A stretch of 34,446 nucleotides of DNA, from NCBI GenBank assembly GCA_964405335.1, contig CAYONP010000066.1, positions 1 to 34,446 on the forward strand. The letters are read 5' to 3'. This DNA comes from CAYONP01 sp964405335. GTDB taxonomy: Bacteria; Armatimonadota; UBA10988. A program made the position numbers and the translations under genes. The notes beneath the pieces are model-generated. The model did no database searches. It saw only the letters and a program-made list of their open reading frames with translations, and was not told the origin of the DNA. Below, piece by piece: positions 15,639-23,710 of the stretch (positions are counted from its first letter, which is position 1; each line of letters opens with the position of its first letter).

Positions 15639-16993
15639 CTCTCCGGCCAGAGCCGGTGGCCGTCGGAGCCGTAGTCGCGGAACAGCCTGGCCGCGAAGCC
15701 GTCGCGGTCGGTGGGCATGGCCTCGATCTGGTCGAGCATCCGCCGCAGGGCATCGCACTCGCCGTTGTGCAGTGCCAGCGCCTGGCTCTCGCGCTGCATG
15801 GCCAGCAGCGCCGCGGTCACGGCCGCGCGCGAGCGGAGGTAGTAATCGTCGCCGGCGGCAACCAGCGCGCTGGCGATGCGGTAGGCGACGTCGGGCGCCA
15901 GCACGAACGACTGCGGGTCGAGGTACTTGTCGGTGGCGATGATCCGGTCGCGGAGTTGTCGCGCCACACCCATCTCGATGGCCACGTTGTACTGCGCCAC
16001 ATCCTGCTCGAGGATGCCGGTGAAGACCCGCGTGCCGCCCCCGCCGACGCCGACATACTCGACCACGTCGTTCGACCAGAGGTCGCAGACCACGCCGGGC
16101 AGCCGGCCGAGGAGATCGATCTCGTGGCCGGTGTGGGTCTGCGACTGCATGCTGGTCGGGCAGCCGGCAATCGCCTTGACCACCGCCGCCTCGTAGCCGG
16201 AGTCCTTGTCGGGTCCGCTGGCGCCGGCCTCGAAGGCGACCAGCGAGCGGACGGCGCTGGCCGCCCGCACGGCGGCGGCGAAGCAGTGGCTGAGCCCGCT
16301 GTCGCGGTCGCCCGAGGCGAGGAAGAGGGCGGTGTTGGCGGTGCTGCTGGCCGGGTCGCCGCCGGCCGCCACGCCGTGCTCGCCGCAGATCTCAACCACC
16401 CGGGGCCAGAGCCAGGCCATGTCGAGACTGCCCAGCACGCCGACGCCGAAGATGGCGCCGGCCAGGTCCTGTCGCGCCACGGCGTGGGCGAAGACCTCCT
16501 CGCCGCCGCGACTCTCGAGGCTGATCACATCGGCCCCGGCGCCGGCGACTGCCTCGACGGCGTAGAGCAGCTCGGCGGCCTCGGAACCGCGCCGCAACCC
16601 CTCGGCCGGCCGCGCGTCGGCGAGAGTGATGCGCAGCGCGCTGCGCAGGCCGCGGGTCTCGTAGTAGTCGGCCAGGATGGCTTTGCAGTCGGCGGTGATG
16701 CGGGCGATCAGCGCCGGTTCGGCGGTCGCCTCGGGAAGCTGCTCGAGCTCGAGCATCAGCTCGCGGGTGCCCAGCGCCAGGGCCTGCTCGAGCACGACGA
16801 CGGTGATCCGGCGATAGGCCCGCTCGAGCGACTCGGCATCGTATCCGACCCCAAGCCGCGGGCTGTACTTGAGTTCGGGCACGACCAGTCCGTGCCCGAG
16901 GCGCAGGCCGAAGCCGACGGTCACCGGCCGCACGGCCTGGCCGAAGATCATGGCCTCCGGGGCCCCATACGCCAAGTCACGATAGAAACGCAT
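15611..16993 (-). CDS. MtaB-family (methanol:corrinoid methyltransferase-like) protein with both zinc cysteines replaced by serine
   Basis: The 460-residue length matches MtaB (about 461), as do the N-terminal motif MIFGQAVRPVTVGFGLRLG and the late motif VCDLWSNDVVEYV. Methanosarcina barkeri MtaB binds catalytic zinc through Glu164, Cys220 and Cys269. Here E160, S216 and S265 stand at exactly the same spacing (56 and 49 residues). S216 lies in GGDPASSTANTA and S265 in GPDKDSGYE. The Glu is kept but both Cys are Ser (codons AGC at 16346-16348 and TCC at 16199-16201). Methanol activation as in MtaB is therefore doubtful; another substrate, another metal or a non-catalytic role is possible. No MtaC-type corrinoid protein or MtaA lies in the window. 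I chose ATG 16993; the frame is open upstream to 17218 but that part is unlike the family. The ribosome site is weak. Confidence 0.85.
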   Translation of the reverse strand: MRFYRDLAYGAPEAMIFGQAVRPVTVGFGLRLGHGLVVPELKYSPRLGVGYDAESLERAYRRITVVVLEQALALGTRELMLELEQLPEATAEPALIARITADCKAILADYYETRGLRSALRITLADARPAEGLRRGSEAAELLYAVEAVAGAGADVISLESRGGEEVFAHAVARQDLAGAIFGVGVLGSLDMAWLWPRVVEICGEHGVAAGGDPASSTANTALFLASGDRDSGLSHCFAAAVRAASAVRSLVAFEAGASGPDKDSGYEAAVVKAIAGCPTSMQSQTHTGHEIDLLGRLPGVVCDLWSNDVVEYVGVGGGGTRVFTGILEQDVAQYNVAIEMGVARQLRDRIIATDKYLDPQSFVLAPDVAYRIASALVAAGDDYYLRSRAAVTAALLAMQRESQALALHNGECDALRRMLDQIEAMPTDRDGFAARLFRDYGSDGHRLWPESYGLVDLAC

Positions 16994-17155
16994 CGACCCG
17001 CGCTCGTCTCCGAACGCTCCGCGGTGCGGCGAGCCCTCCCGCTGCGACAGCCGACGCGGAACCCTCTGGTCAGTTCGCGCGGGATGGTGCCGAACCTCGC
17101 GGCAGATGCACGCCGGTGAGGTGAATGTCTTGTGAACAACCGGCGCCCCGCGCGG

Positions 17156-17184
17156 TTGCCAGCCTCCTGGGCAGCGCCGATAAT
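17156..17184 (+). promoter_or_regulatory. Promoter of the ThuA-like gene
   Basis: TTGCCA (17156-17161), 17-bp spacer, GATAAT (17179-17184). GGGAG lies 8 nt before the ATG at 17208. The 214-bp gap shared with the divergent MtaB-like gene shows no equally good promoter on the minus strand. Confidence 0.65.
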
Positions 17185-17207
17185 GGGAGCGCCAGGGAGC
17201 CGACGCC

Positions 17208-17933
17208 ATGGGCCGCACCGTTCACGTCACCATCTTCAACGAGTTCCACCACGAGCGGAACGAACAACATCCCGCAAGCAAGCTATACCCCAACGGGATG
17301 CACTCCGCACTCGCCGATCTGCTGCGGGTCGATGAGGAGCTGCAGGTCACCACCGCCACGCAGGACCAGCCCGAGCACGGCCTGACCGCCGAGCTGCTCG
17401 AGGCGACCGACGTGCTGCTCTGGTGGGGCCACGTGCACCAGCACGAGGTAAGCGATGCGGTGGTCGATCGCGTCTGCCGCCGGGTGCTCGACGGCATGGG
17501 CTTCGTCCCGCTCCATTCAAGCTGCCTGAGCAAGCCGTTCTGCCGCCTGCTCGGCACCAGCGGACAGATCAAGTGGCGCGAGAGCGGCGACAAGGAGCGG
17601 CTGTGGGTGATCGACCACACCCACCCGATCGTCGCCGGGCTGGGTGAGTACGTCGAGCTGGCCGAGGTCGAGATGTATGGCGAGCCGTTCGACGTGCCGA
17701 CGCCCGACGACCTGATCTTCATCAGTTGGTTCACCGGCGGCGAGGTGTTCCGCTCGGGCTGCTGCTGGCGTCGCGGCCGCGGGCGCATCTTCTACTTCCG
17801 CCCCGGCCACGAGACCTTCCCCATCTACTTCGACCCGACGGTCGGCCGCATCCTGCGCAACGCCTGCCACTGGGCCGCGCCCGACCCCGAGATGCCGGTG
17901 CCGGTGTTCGGGCATTCGCAGGCGTTGGAGTAG
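17208..17933 (+). CDS. ThuA-like domain protein (trehalose utilisation family)
   Basis: The 241-residue product begins with VTIFNEFHHE and carries LLWWGHVHQHEV and FVPLHSSCLSKPFCRLLGT. These match the class-I glutamine-amidotransferase-like fold of ThuA proteins, with an intact HSS turn followed by Cys. ThuA members are linked to sugar or keto-sugar conversion, but biochemical roles are thinly known. Conserved HP in DHTHPIVAGL and the glycine-rich CCWRRGRGRIFYF strand support the family. It is divergent from the MtaB-like gene, sharing a 214-bp gap, and converges on the ABC exporter with 19 bp between stops. A functional link to the MtaB-like protein is possible but rests only on position. 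Confidence 0.8.
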   Translation: MGRTVHVTIFNEFHHERNEQHPASKLYPNGMHSALADLLRVDEELQVTTATQDQPEHGLTAELLEATDVLLWWGHVHQHEVSDAVVDRVCRRVLDGMGFVPLHSSCLSKPFCRLLGTSGQIKWRESGDKERLWVIDHTHPIVAGLGEYVELAEVEMYGEPFDVPTPDDLIFISWFTGGEVFRSGCCWRRGRGRIFYFRPGHETFPIYFDPTVGRILRNACHWAAPDPEMPVPVFGHSQALE

Positions 17934-17952
17934 CTCGCCGGGCCTGCCGTGG

Positions 17953-19806
17953 CTACAAACCGCCCGCCACCCGCGTTCGGCCGGGTGTGGCGACGGGGCG
18001 CTTGGCCGCGCCGGGCTGCTCCTCCTCGTCGTCCTCCTCGGTCTCCTCTTGCCGTTTGAACTGCATGTTGTAGAGCTTGGCATAGAGCCCGCCGCGCTCG
18101 AGCAGCTCCTCGTGCGAGCCGATGTCGACGATGATCCCGTTCTCGAGCACGCAGATCTTGTCGGCGCGCATGATGGTCGACAGCCGGTGCGCGATGACGA
18201 AACTGGTCCGGCCCTCCATCAGGCGGTCGAGCGCCGCCTGGATCAGCGCCTCGGAGGTGCTGTCGAGCGCCGAGGTGGCCTCGTCGAGGATCAGGATGCG
18301 CGGGTCGCGCAGGATGGCCCGGGCGATGCAGACGCGCTGCCGCTGACCGCCCGACAGCTTGACCCCGCGCTCGCCGATCTCGGTGTCGTAGTCTTCGGGC
18401 AGCTCCATGATGAAGTCATGGGCGTTGGCCGCCATGGCGGCCCGGATCATCTCGTCGCGGCTGGCCCGCCGCGCGCCGTAGCAGATGTTCTCGCGGATGG
18501 TGCCGGTGAACAGGTAGCTCTCCTGCAGCACCATGCCGATGTGCCGGCGCAGCGAGGCGATCTTGTACTCTTTCAGATTGCGGTCATCGAGGTGGATATC
18601 GCCCGTCGTCGGGTCGTAGAAGCGAGCGATCAGGTTGGCCATGGTGGTCTTGCCCGAGCCGCTCGGGCCAACAAACGCGCACATCTCGCCCGGCCGCACG
18701 TCGAGGTTGATGTTCTGCAGCACCAGATCCTCCGGCTCATAGCCGAAGTTGACGTTGTAGAACACGATGTGGCCATCGATCCGGTCGAGCTCGAGGGCGT
18801 TCGGCGCATCCTCGACCTCGGGCTTGGTGTCGATGATCTCGAAGATGCGCTCGACGGCGACCAGGGCGCGAGTGATGAAGTCGTTCGCCTGCACCAGCCG
18901 CTGCGCCGGGCCGTAGAGCATGCCCAGGTAGGCCGAGAACTGCACCAGCTTGCCGATGGTGAAGCCGTGGGTGCCGTTGATCACGAAGTACCCGCCGACC
19001 AGGTACATGATCACCGTGCCCAGCCCACCGAGGATGCCGGCGGTGGTGTCGAGCCAGATGGAGAGCCGCGACGAGGCGAGGGTCAGTTCGAGGTTCTCGC
19101 GCAGCATGTGCATGAAGCGGAACGTCTCGCTGCGCTCGCGGGTGAACGACTTGACCACCTTGGTCGCCGCCAGCTTCTCATACAGGTTGCCCGAGACGCG
19201 GGCAATCTGCTCGCGCACGCGGCGCCAGGCGCGGGCGATGTGCGGGCGCATCCAGACGAAGTTGCCGACATAGAGCGGGACGACGACGATGGCCAGGAGG
19301 GCCATCTCCCAGCTCATTCGGAACATGATGAAGAGCAGCAGAACCAGGTTGACCGTGTCGCGGATGAGCCCGACCAGCGTGCCGCTGGTCAGGTGGCCGA
19401 TCGACTCGACGTCGTTCATGATCCGCGACATGATGCGGCCGGTCTGCTGGCTCTCGAAGTAGCTCATCGAGAGCGATTGCAGGTGCTTGTGCAGGTGGCG
19501 GCGGATGTCGAAGATGACCCGCTGGCTGATGATGGTCAGCCCCCACCCCTGCCAGTACCCGAGCGCGGCGCCGATCATCGTGTTGACCAGCAACAGCAGC
19601 GCGCCGAGGCGGAGCAGGCCGACCGACAGCTCGGCCGGCTGGTCTGTGCCCAGCGCGCTGGCGCCGAGGGCGTCGTCGATGATCATCCGGATGATGCCCG
19701 GCCGCCAGAGGGTGATCAGCGAACCGATCAGCATCAGCACCAGCATCCAGGCCAGGCGCCAGCGGTAGGGGCGGACATAGCGCAGGAAGCGCTTGAACAA
19801 CTGCAT
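17953..19806 (-). CDS. ABC exporter, fused membrane and ATPase domains (MsbA/multidrug type)
   Basis: The 617-residue half-transporter has an exporter membrane domain (about 15-310, six helices) and an ATPase domain (342-580). All ATPase motifs are present: Walker A GPSGSGKT at 380-387, Q428, signature LSGGQ at 484-488, Walker B ILILDEA with E509, and H540. It should act as a homodimer unless a partner lies elsewhere. The C-terminal tail (586-600) is very acidic. Substrate could be lipid, peptide or drug; the sequence does not decide. The ATG at 19806 has AGGGGG 5 nt upstream. It lies 110 bp after the VanW gene on the same strand, so the two may be co-transcribed, though a -10-like TAGACT occurs in the gap. 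Confidence 0.93.
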   Translation of the reverse strand: MQLFKRFLRYVRPYRWRLAWMLVLMLIGSLITLWRPGIIRMIIDDALGASALGTDQPAELSVGLLRLGALLLLVNTMIGAALGYWQGWGLTIISQRVIFDIRRHLHKHLQSLSMSYFESQQTGRIMSRIMNDVESIGHLTSGTLVGLIRDTVNLVLLLFIMFRMSWEMALLAIVVVPLYVGNFVWMRPHIARAWRRVREQIARVSGNLYEKLAATKVVKSFTRERSETFRFMHMLRENLELTLASSRLSIWLDTTAGILGGLGTVIMYLVGGYFVINGTHGFTIGKLVQFSAYLGMLYGPAQRLVQANDFITRALVAVERIFEIIDTKPEVEDAPNALELDRIDGHIVFYNVNFGYEPEDLVLQNINLDVRPGEMCAFVGPSGSGKTTMANLIARFYDPTTGDIHLDDRNLKEYKIASLRRHIGMVLQESYLFTGTIRENICYGARRASRDEMIRAAMAANAHDFIMELPEDYDTEIGERGVKLSGGQRQRVCIARAILRDPRILILDEATSALDSTSEALIQAALDRLMEGRTSFVIAHRLSTIMRADKICVLENGIIVDIGSHEELLERGGLYAKLYNMQFKRQEETEEDDEEEQPGAAKRPVATPGRTRVAGGL

Positions 19807-19916
19807 CGCCGCCCCCTACCAGCGCGCGGCCCGGCCCACCCGGCCGGTCGTGCTCGGTGCTGATCCGCGACGCCTCATCGTCCCGCCATGCCCCTCGCCC
19901 TCGAGTCTATCACAGC

Positions 19917-21179
19917 TCAGTTCGAGCGGTACGAACTCCCGAACAGATGCGTTCGCGGTACCAGCAGCGTGCCGTCCTTCGCTCGCACGGTATGCCACAG
20001 ATCGCCACCCGGCCCGCGCGCGCCGTACCAGCCGGCCGACTCGAGCTCGACATCGACATCGTCCGACTCGCTGCCCCACACCGTGATGGTCAGGTCGAGC
20101 TCGTCATCGAGCTCGCCCCAGAGCATGACCGGATGACTCAAGTTGTTGACGAAGCGCAGGTCGACCACACCGAAGTAGACCGTCGCGTCGCGGCCGAGCC
20201 GGGCGTAGTGGACCGGCTTCGAGTGGTTCTGTCGCTCGGTCACCCGCAGATTGGCGTAGAGCACCGCGTTGAACAGCGTGGTGGCGAGCTGGCAGATCCC
20301 GCCGCCGGTCTCCCACCGCTCCTCGACGGTCCCGTCGGGCTTGCGGCGGAAGACGTAGCTGGAGCGGAAGCCGTCCTCGCTGCGCCGCTCACCGAGCCGA
20401 TCGTTGAAGCTGAACGAGTCGCCCGGCGCGAGCACCGTGCCGTTCATCCGCGCCAAGCAGAGCCTCACGTTGTGCGAGCGGTTGCGCCGCTGCGCGCCGT
20501 AGTAACCGTGGGCCATGCTGGTGGTGTGCTCGCCGAGCCGGGTGGTCAACCCATCGCGCAGCTCGGCCACCTTGACTTTCGGCTCGACCCGCTCGACGAG
20601 CAGCTCGACGGTCGCCGGCGGCGGAAACGAAGTCACCGCGGCGGCGGCCAGCGAGCCGGCGACATCGAGCTTCAGGCCGTCCTGCTCGGCGGCGAAGTAG
20701 AGCTGCTCGCCGTAGATGCCGACCACCCGCGCGTTGCTCGGCTCGCGGTCGATTTCGGCCGCCAGGGCCGCGATCGACTGCTCGAGCGCGGCGCGGTCGA
20801 GGTCAACCGGAAGGCGCAGGTTCAAGCCGCGGTGGGCCAGGTCGAGCCGCGCCTCGGCGCGCGCCAGCCAGTTGCCTTCGCGACCCATGGCGTAGGCCTT
20901 GGCCGCGGCCAGGTCGTAGCGCGCACGACGGCCGATCGCACCGTTCTCGAGCGGCCAGACGCGCTCGCGGAGGCGAAGCGCCAGGTGGCTCGGCATTTGC
21001 CGGTCGAACGCCTCGGCCAGGGCCTGTTCGGCCTCGGCGGCGGTCAGGCCGACCAGCGGCAGGCCCTCGACGAAGACGCCCTCGGCGATGGTGCCGTCGT
21101 CATGGAGCAGACCGGCGAAGAGGCCGACCGACATGCAGACGGTGCTGACCAGTGCCAGCGCGATGTACCGCGACCTCAC
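19917..21179 (-). CDS. VanW family protein, membrane-anchored
   Basis: The 420-residue protein has an N-terminal signal anchor (about 5-25), a region resembling the peptidoglycan-binding-like domain often found before VanW (about 40-200), and a VanW domain at about 232-350. The VanW domain includes TGGGICQLATTLFNAVLYAN and QNHSKPVHYA. A beta-rich tail follows. VanW proteins are found near vancomycin-resistance and spore or envelope genes, and their activity is unresolved. It should face outward. I start at GTG 21179 because GGAGGAG lies 5 nt upstream and it opens directly into the hydrophobic segment; the ATG at 21215 has no ribosome site. It precedes the ABC exporter, so envelope function for both is plausible. 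Confidence 0.88.
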   Translation of the reverse strand: MRSRYIALALVSTVCMSVGLFAGLLHDDGTIAEGVFVEGLPLVGLTAAEAEQALAEAFDRQMPSHLALRLRERVWPLENGAIGRRARYDLAAAKAYAMGREGNWLARAEARLDLAHRGLNLRLPVDLDRAALEQSIAALAAEIDREPSNARVVGIYGEQLYFAAEQDGLKLDVAGSLAAAAVTSFPPPATVELLVERVEPKVKVAELRDGLTTRLGEHTTSMAHGYYGAQRRNRSHNVRLCLARMNGTVLAPGDSFSFNDRLGERRSEDGFRSSYVFRRKPDGTVEERWETGGGICQLATTLFNAVLYANLRVTERQNHSKPVHYARLGRDATVYFGVVDLRFVNNLSHPVMLWGELDDELDLTITVWGSESDDVDVELESAGWYGARGPGGDLWHTVRAKDGTLLVPRTHLFGSSYRSN

Positions 21180-21283
21180 CGCCGCTCCTCCATCGCCGCG
21201 CCCGCCAAACAACATGGTGCACGGCGCTGCCTACCGCATGGTAATCGAGCCGGCCCGCCGGCGGGTTCCCCGGTTCAGCGGCT

Positions 21284-21312
21284 TTGACACTCTACCCCAT
21301 CATCGGTACGAT
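21284..21312 (+). promoter_or_regulatory. Promoter of the alpha/beta hydrolase gene
   Basis: TTGACA (21284-21289, exact consensus), 17-bp spacer, TACGAT (21307-21312). The predicted start near 21319 lies just before the GTG at 21332. Confidence 0.72.
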
Positions 21313-21331
21313 CCGCGCCACGGACTGCGCC

Positions 21332-22195
21332 GTGAATGATGGCGGTCAATGGCACTCGATCGACTATCGCGGCGTCGACACCGACATCCGCGGCGACGTC
21401 TATGTCCGTCGCATCGGCCGGCCCACCGCCCCGCTGAAGCTGCTGCTGCTCCACGGCGTCGGCCTGACTCACGCCACCTGGGGCGGCGTGCTGCCGGCGC
21501 TGGCCGAACTGGCCGATTGCGCCGCGGTCGACCTGCTCGGCCACGGCCGCAGCCACGCCGCGCGCGGCTTCCCGGTCACCATGGCCGCGCAGACCACCTT
21601 GGTGCCGGCCGTGCTCGATGCCCTCGGCTGGCCCAGCGCCGTGCTCGTCGGCCACTCGATGGGCGGCGGCGCGGCGCTCGGCGCGGCGTTGTGCTGGCCG
21701 CGACGGGTGCGCGGTCTGGTCCTGGTCGCCTCGGTCGCCTATCCGCAACCCATCCCGCCCGGCTTCTTCCCGCTCTATCTGCCCGGCGCGCCGCTGGTCA
21801 TCGCCCTCGCCTGCCGGCTCGCCGGCCGGCTCGGCGGCGACTGGCTGGCCGGGATGTGTGGTTACGACCGACTGGCCGCGCGCGACTACTTCGCCTGCCT
21901 GGCCGATCCCTACCAGGCCCGGTCGGTGGTCAGGGCGGTGACCGACCTGCGCCCGTCGGAGTACCGGCGCTACAGCGGCTTCTACCCGCAGATCGGCGTG
22001 CCGGCGCTGATTGTCCACGGCCGGCACGACTTCATCGTCCCGCCGTTTGTCGCCGAACGGCTGCACCTCGCCCTGGCCGATTCCGAGCTGGTCTGGATCG
22101 AGCATGGCCAGCACATGCCTCAGGAGTCGCAGGCCGGCCCGCTGACCGCGGCGGTGGCGGGGTTTCTGACCCGGCGGTTCGGCGCTGCGCGTTAG
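21332..22195 (+). CDS. Alpha/beta hydrolase fold protein
   Basis: The 287-residue enzyme has the nucleophile elbow GHSMGG with S109, acid D233 in HGRHDFIVPP, and catalytic H261 in EHGQHMPQE. The HG at 41-42 contributes the oxyanion hole. The cap region between 140 and 215 is Pro- and Tyr-rich. Substrate is unknown; esters, lactones or C-C bonds are possible for this fold. The frame is open to a TTG at 21284, but that TTG is inside the -35 box, so I use GTG 21332, which has only a weak ribosome site (CGGA). It is divergent from the VanW gene and is followed by the next operon after 24 bp. Confidence 0.87.
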   Translation: MNDGGQWHSIDYRGVDTDIRGDVYVRRIGRPTAPLKLLLLHGVGLTHATWGGVLPALAELADCAAVDLLGHGRSHAARGFPVTMAAQTTLVPAVLDALGWPSAVLVGHSMGGGAALGAALCWPRRVRGLVLVASVAYPQPIPPGFFPLYLPGAPLVIALACRLAGRLGGDWLAGMCGYDRLAARDYFACLADPYQARSVVRAVTDLRPSEYRRYSGFYPQIGVPALIVHGRHDFIVPPFVAERLHLALADSELVWIEHGQHMPQESQAGPLTAAVAGFLTRRFGAAR

Positions 22196-22207
22196 CCGCC
22201 GTTGCGG

Positions 22208-22213
22208 TACAAT
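22208..22213 (+). promoter_or_regulatory. -10 box suggesting a leaderless transcript
   Basis: TACAAT at 22208-22213 is followed by six bases and then the ATG at 22220, so transcription would begin at or next to the start codon. The -35 region (near 22185-22190, CTGCGC) is poor, and the GGGG before the ATG could instead be a ribosome site on a longer transcript from the hydrolase promoter. Confidence 0.4.
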
Positions 22214-22219
22214 GGGGCC

Positions 22220-23710
22220 ATGATCGGCACACTGCTCCTGCTCGCGCTGGTCGGCGATCCGCTCGTCATCGACGGCCGCGATCTCTCCGCGCTGACCGTG
22301 CCACAGCTCTACTCGCTGTCGGACGAGTACTGGCACGTCGGTGATTATGTCACCTGCGTCAAGCTGATGCAGCGCGTGATCGAGCTCGACCAGGCCAACG
22401 TCGAAGCCTACGGGCTGATCGCCTGGCTGATCTGGAGTGGCCGCGAGGATCCCGACGATCCGAACTACATGGGCACCGAGGCCGATGCGCGCCGCTACCT
22501 CGAAGACTGCGTGCGGCTCAACCCCGACTCGGCCGAGGCCTGCTGGGAACTCGGCTCACACCTGCTCGACCGCAACGGCGATGCCGCCGGAGCGCTGCCC
22601 TGGCTGCAACGCTCGCTCGACCTGCCCGAGCCCGAGCCGTTGGCCATCCGCACCGTCGGCCATGCGCTCTTCTTCGCCGAGCGATATGCCGAGGCGGTGG
22701 CCCACTGGGAGCGCGCCGAGCGCGAGTGGGGGCTCGACCTCACGGTCGTCAACATCAACCGCTCGAAGGCGCTCGAACGCGCTCTGCAGCCCGACTCGCT
22801 GGCCCGCAGCGGCGGCGTGATCGACGGCCCGCCCAACCCGGTCGAGGCGGCCGTGGTGCTCCGCGACCTGCGCGAGCGCGGGCCGGTAGTGAACCAGTGG
22901 TTCCGCACCCTCCTGCTCGAAGACCCGCACGACCGCGACGGCGAGCCCGACTACCGGGTCCGCTACGAGGGCCGCGAGGTGACCTATCGGCTCTACTGGC
23001 GCTGGACCGAGATTGCCGTCGATCGCGACGATGACGGCGAGTTCGGCGACGACGAGTTCACCATGACCGACGCCGACGGCGACGGCTCGCCCGACGGCGG
23101 GGTCACCCTCGACGCGATGCGCGAGCGCCTGGCCGGCGAGCTCTCGCCGACGCGCCGGCGGTTCGAGGCGGCCGAGCTGTGGCGGGTCGGCGTCGGCGCC
23201 GACGGTCAGGTGGCCTCGGCGGTGGTCAGCGAGGCCGACGGCGCCGTGGTGGTGGCGCCGGTGGCTTCGATCCTGAGCGAGCTGCAGCCGATCGAGCTGG
23301 CGCTCTATGCCCGCCTGCCGCGCGACCTCGAGCGCCGGCGGATTGACGGGGTGCCGCTGCCCGCCGGCGCCTACGCGACCAACCAGACGCCAGGCCACGA
23401 GCTGTCGCTGCGGTTTGCCGCCGGCGGCCTGCCCGACGGCCGGTACCTAATGTTCGTCGAGCTGAAGGTGCTCGGCGTCAAGATCGCCGAGGAGCCGATC
23501 GCCACCCACGTGGCGGTGGTGCGCGGCGGCGCGGTAACGCTCGACAGCGCGACCGAGGAGGATCTGCACCCGCCGGCGCCCAACCTCGAGGGCCTGCCGG
23601 GCGATCCCGGTGGTCCCGGCGGCCCACCGCCCGAGGTGCGGCCGACGGTGCCGTTGCAGCCGGCCTGGTTCCCGGCCGTGCCGCGGCAGGGGTTGGTCCA
23701 CGATGCCTGA
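22220..23710 (+). CDS. TPR protein with Asp-rich DxDxDG loops, probably exported or anchored
   Basis: The 496-residue product starts with a very short hydrophobic segment (MIGTLLLLALVG), a possible minimal signal or anchor. TPR-like helices occur at about 28-60, 86-135 and 142-175. The middle has two acidic loops, DRDDDGEFGDDEF (268-280) and DADGDGSPDGG (284-294), of the calcium-binding DxDxDG type. A beta-rich region follows, and residues 455-490 are Pro/Gly-rich. The architecture suggests an outer-surface or periplasmic scaffold, which is inference. It is the first gene of a tight operon: the next gene starts 8 bp inside its 3' end. I do not recognise a named family. Confidence 0.75.
   Translation: MIGTLLLLALVGDPLVIDGRDLSALTVPQLYSLSDEYWHVGDYVTCVKLMQRVIELDQANVEAYGLIAWLIWSGREDPDDPNYMGTEADARRYLEDCVRLNPDSAEACWELGSHLLDRNGDAAGALPWLQRSLDLPEPEPLAIRTVGHALFFAERYAEAVAHWERAEREWGLDLTVVNINRSKALERALQPDSLARSGGVIDGPPNPVEAAVVLRDLRERGPVVNQWFRTLLLEDPHDRDGEPDYRVRYEGREVTYRLYWRWTEIAVDRDDDGEFGDDEFTMTDADGDGSPDGGVTLDAMRERLAGELSPTRRRFEAAELWRVGVGADGQVASAVVSEADGAVVVAPVASILSELQPIELALYARLPRDLERRRIDGVPLPAGAYATNQTPGHELSLRFAAGGLPDGRYLMFVELKVLGVKIAEEPIATHVAVVRGGAVTLDSATEEDLHPPAPNLEGLPGDPGGPGGPPPEVRPTVPLQPAWFPAVPRQGLVHDA

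Noticed and set aside
15611..16993. Calling the gene a true methanol methyltransferase (mtaB)
   Set aside because: Both zinc cysteines are absent and no MtaC or MtaA is seen, so only family membership is supported.
16994..17218. N-terminal extension of the MtaB-like protein
   Set aside because: The extra 75 residues are Arg/Pro/His-rich, unlike the family, and overlap the promoter region of the divergent ThuA-like gene.
21180..21215. ATG start for the VanW protein
   Set aside because: No ribosome site precedes it, while GGAGGAG precedes the GTG at 21179, which leads straight into the signal anchor.
21284..21331. N-terminal extension of the alpha/beta hydrolase from a TTG
   Set aside because: The TTG is the first half of a consensus TTGACA box paired with TACGAT.
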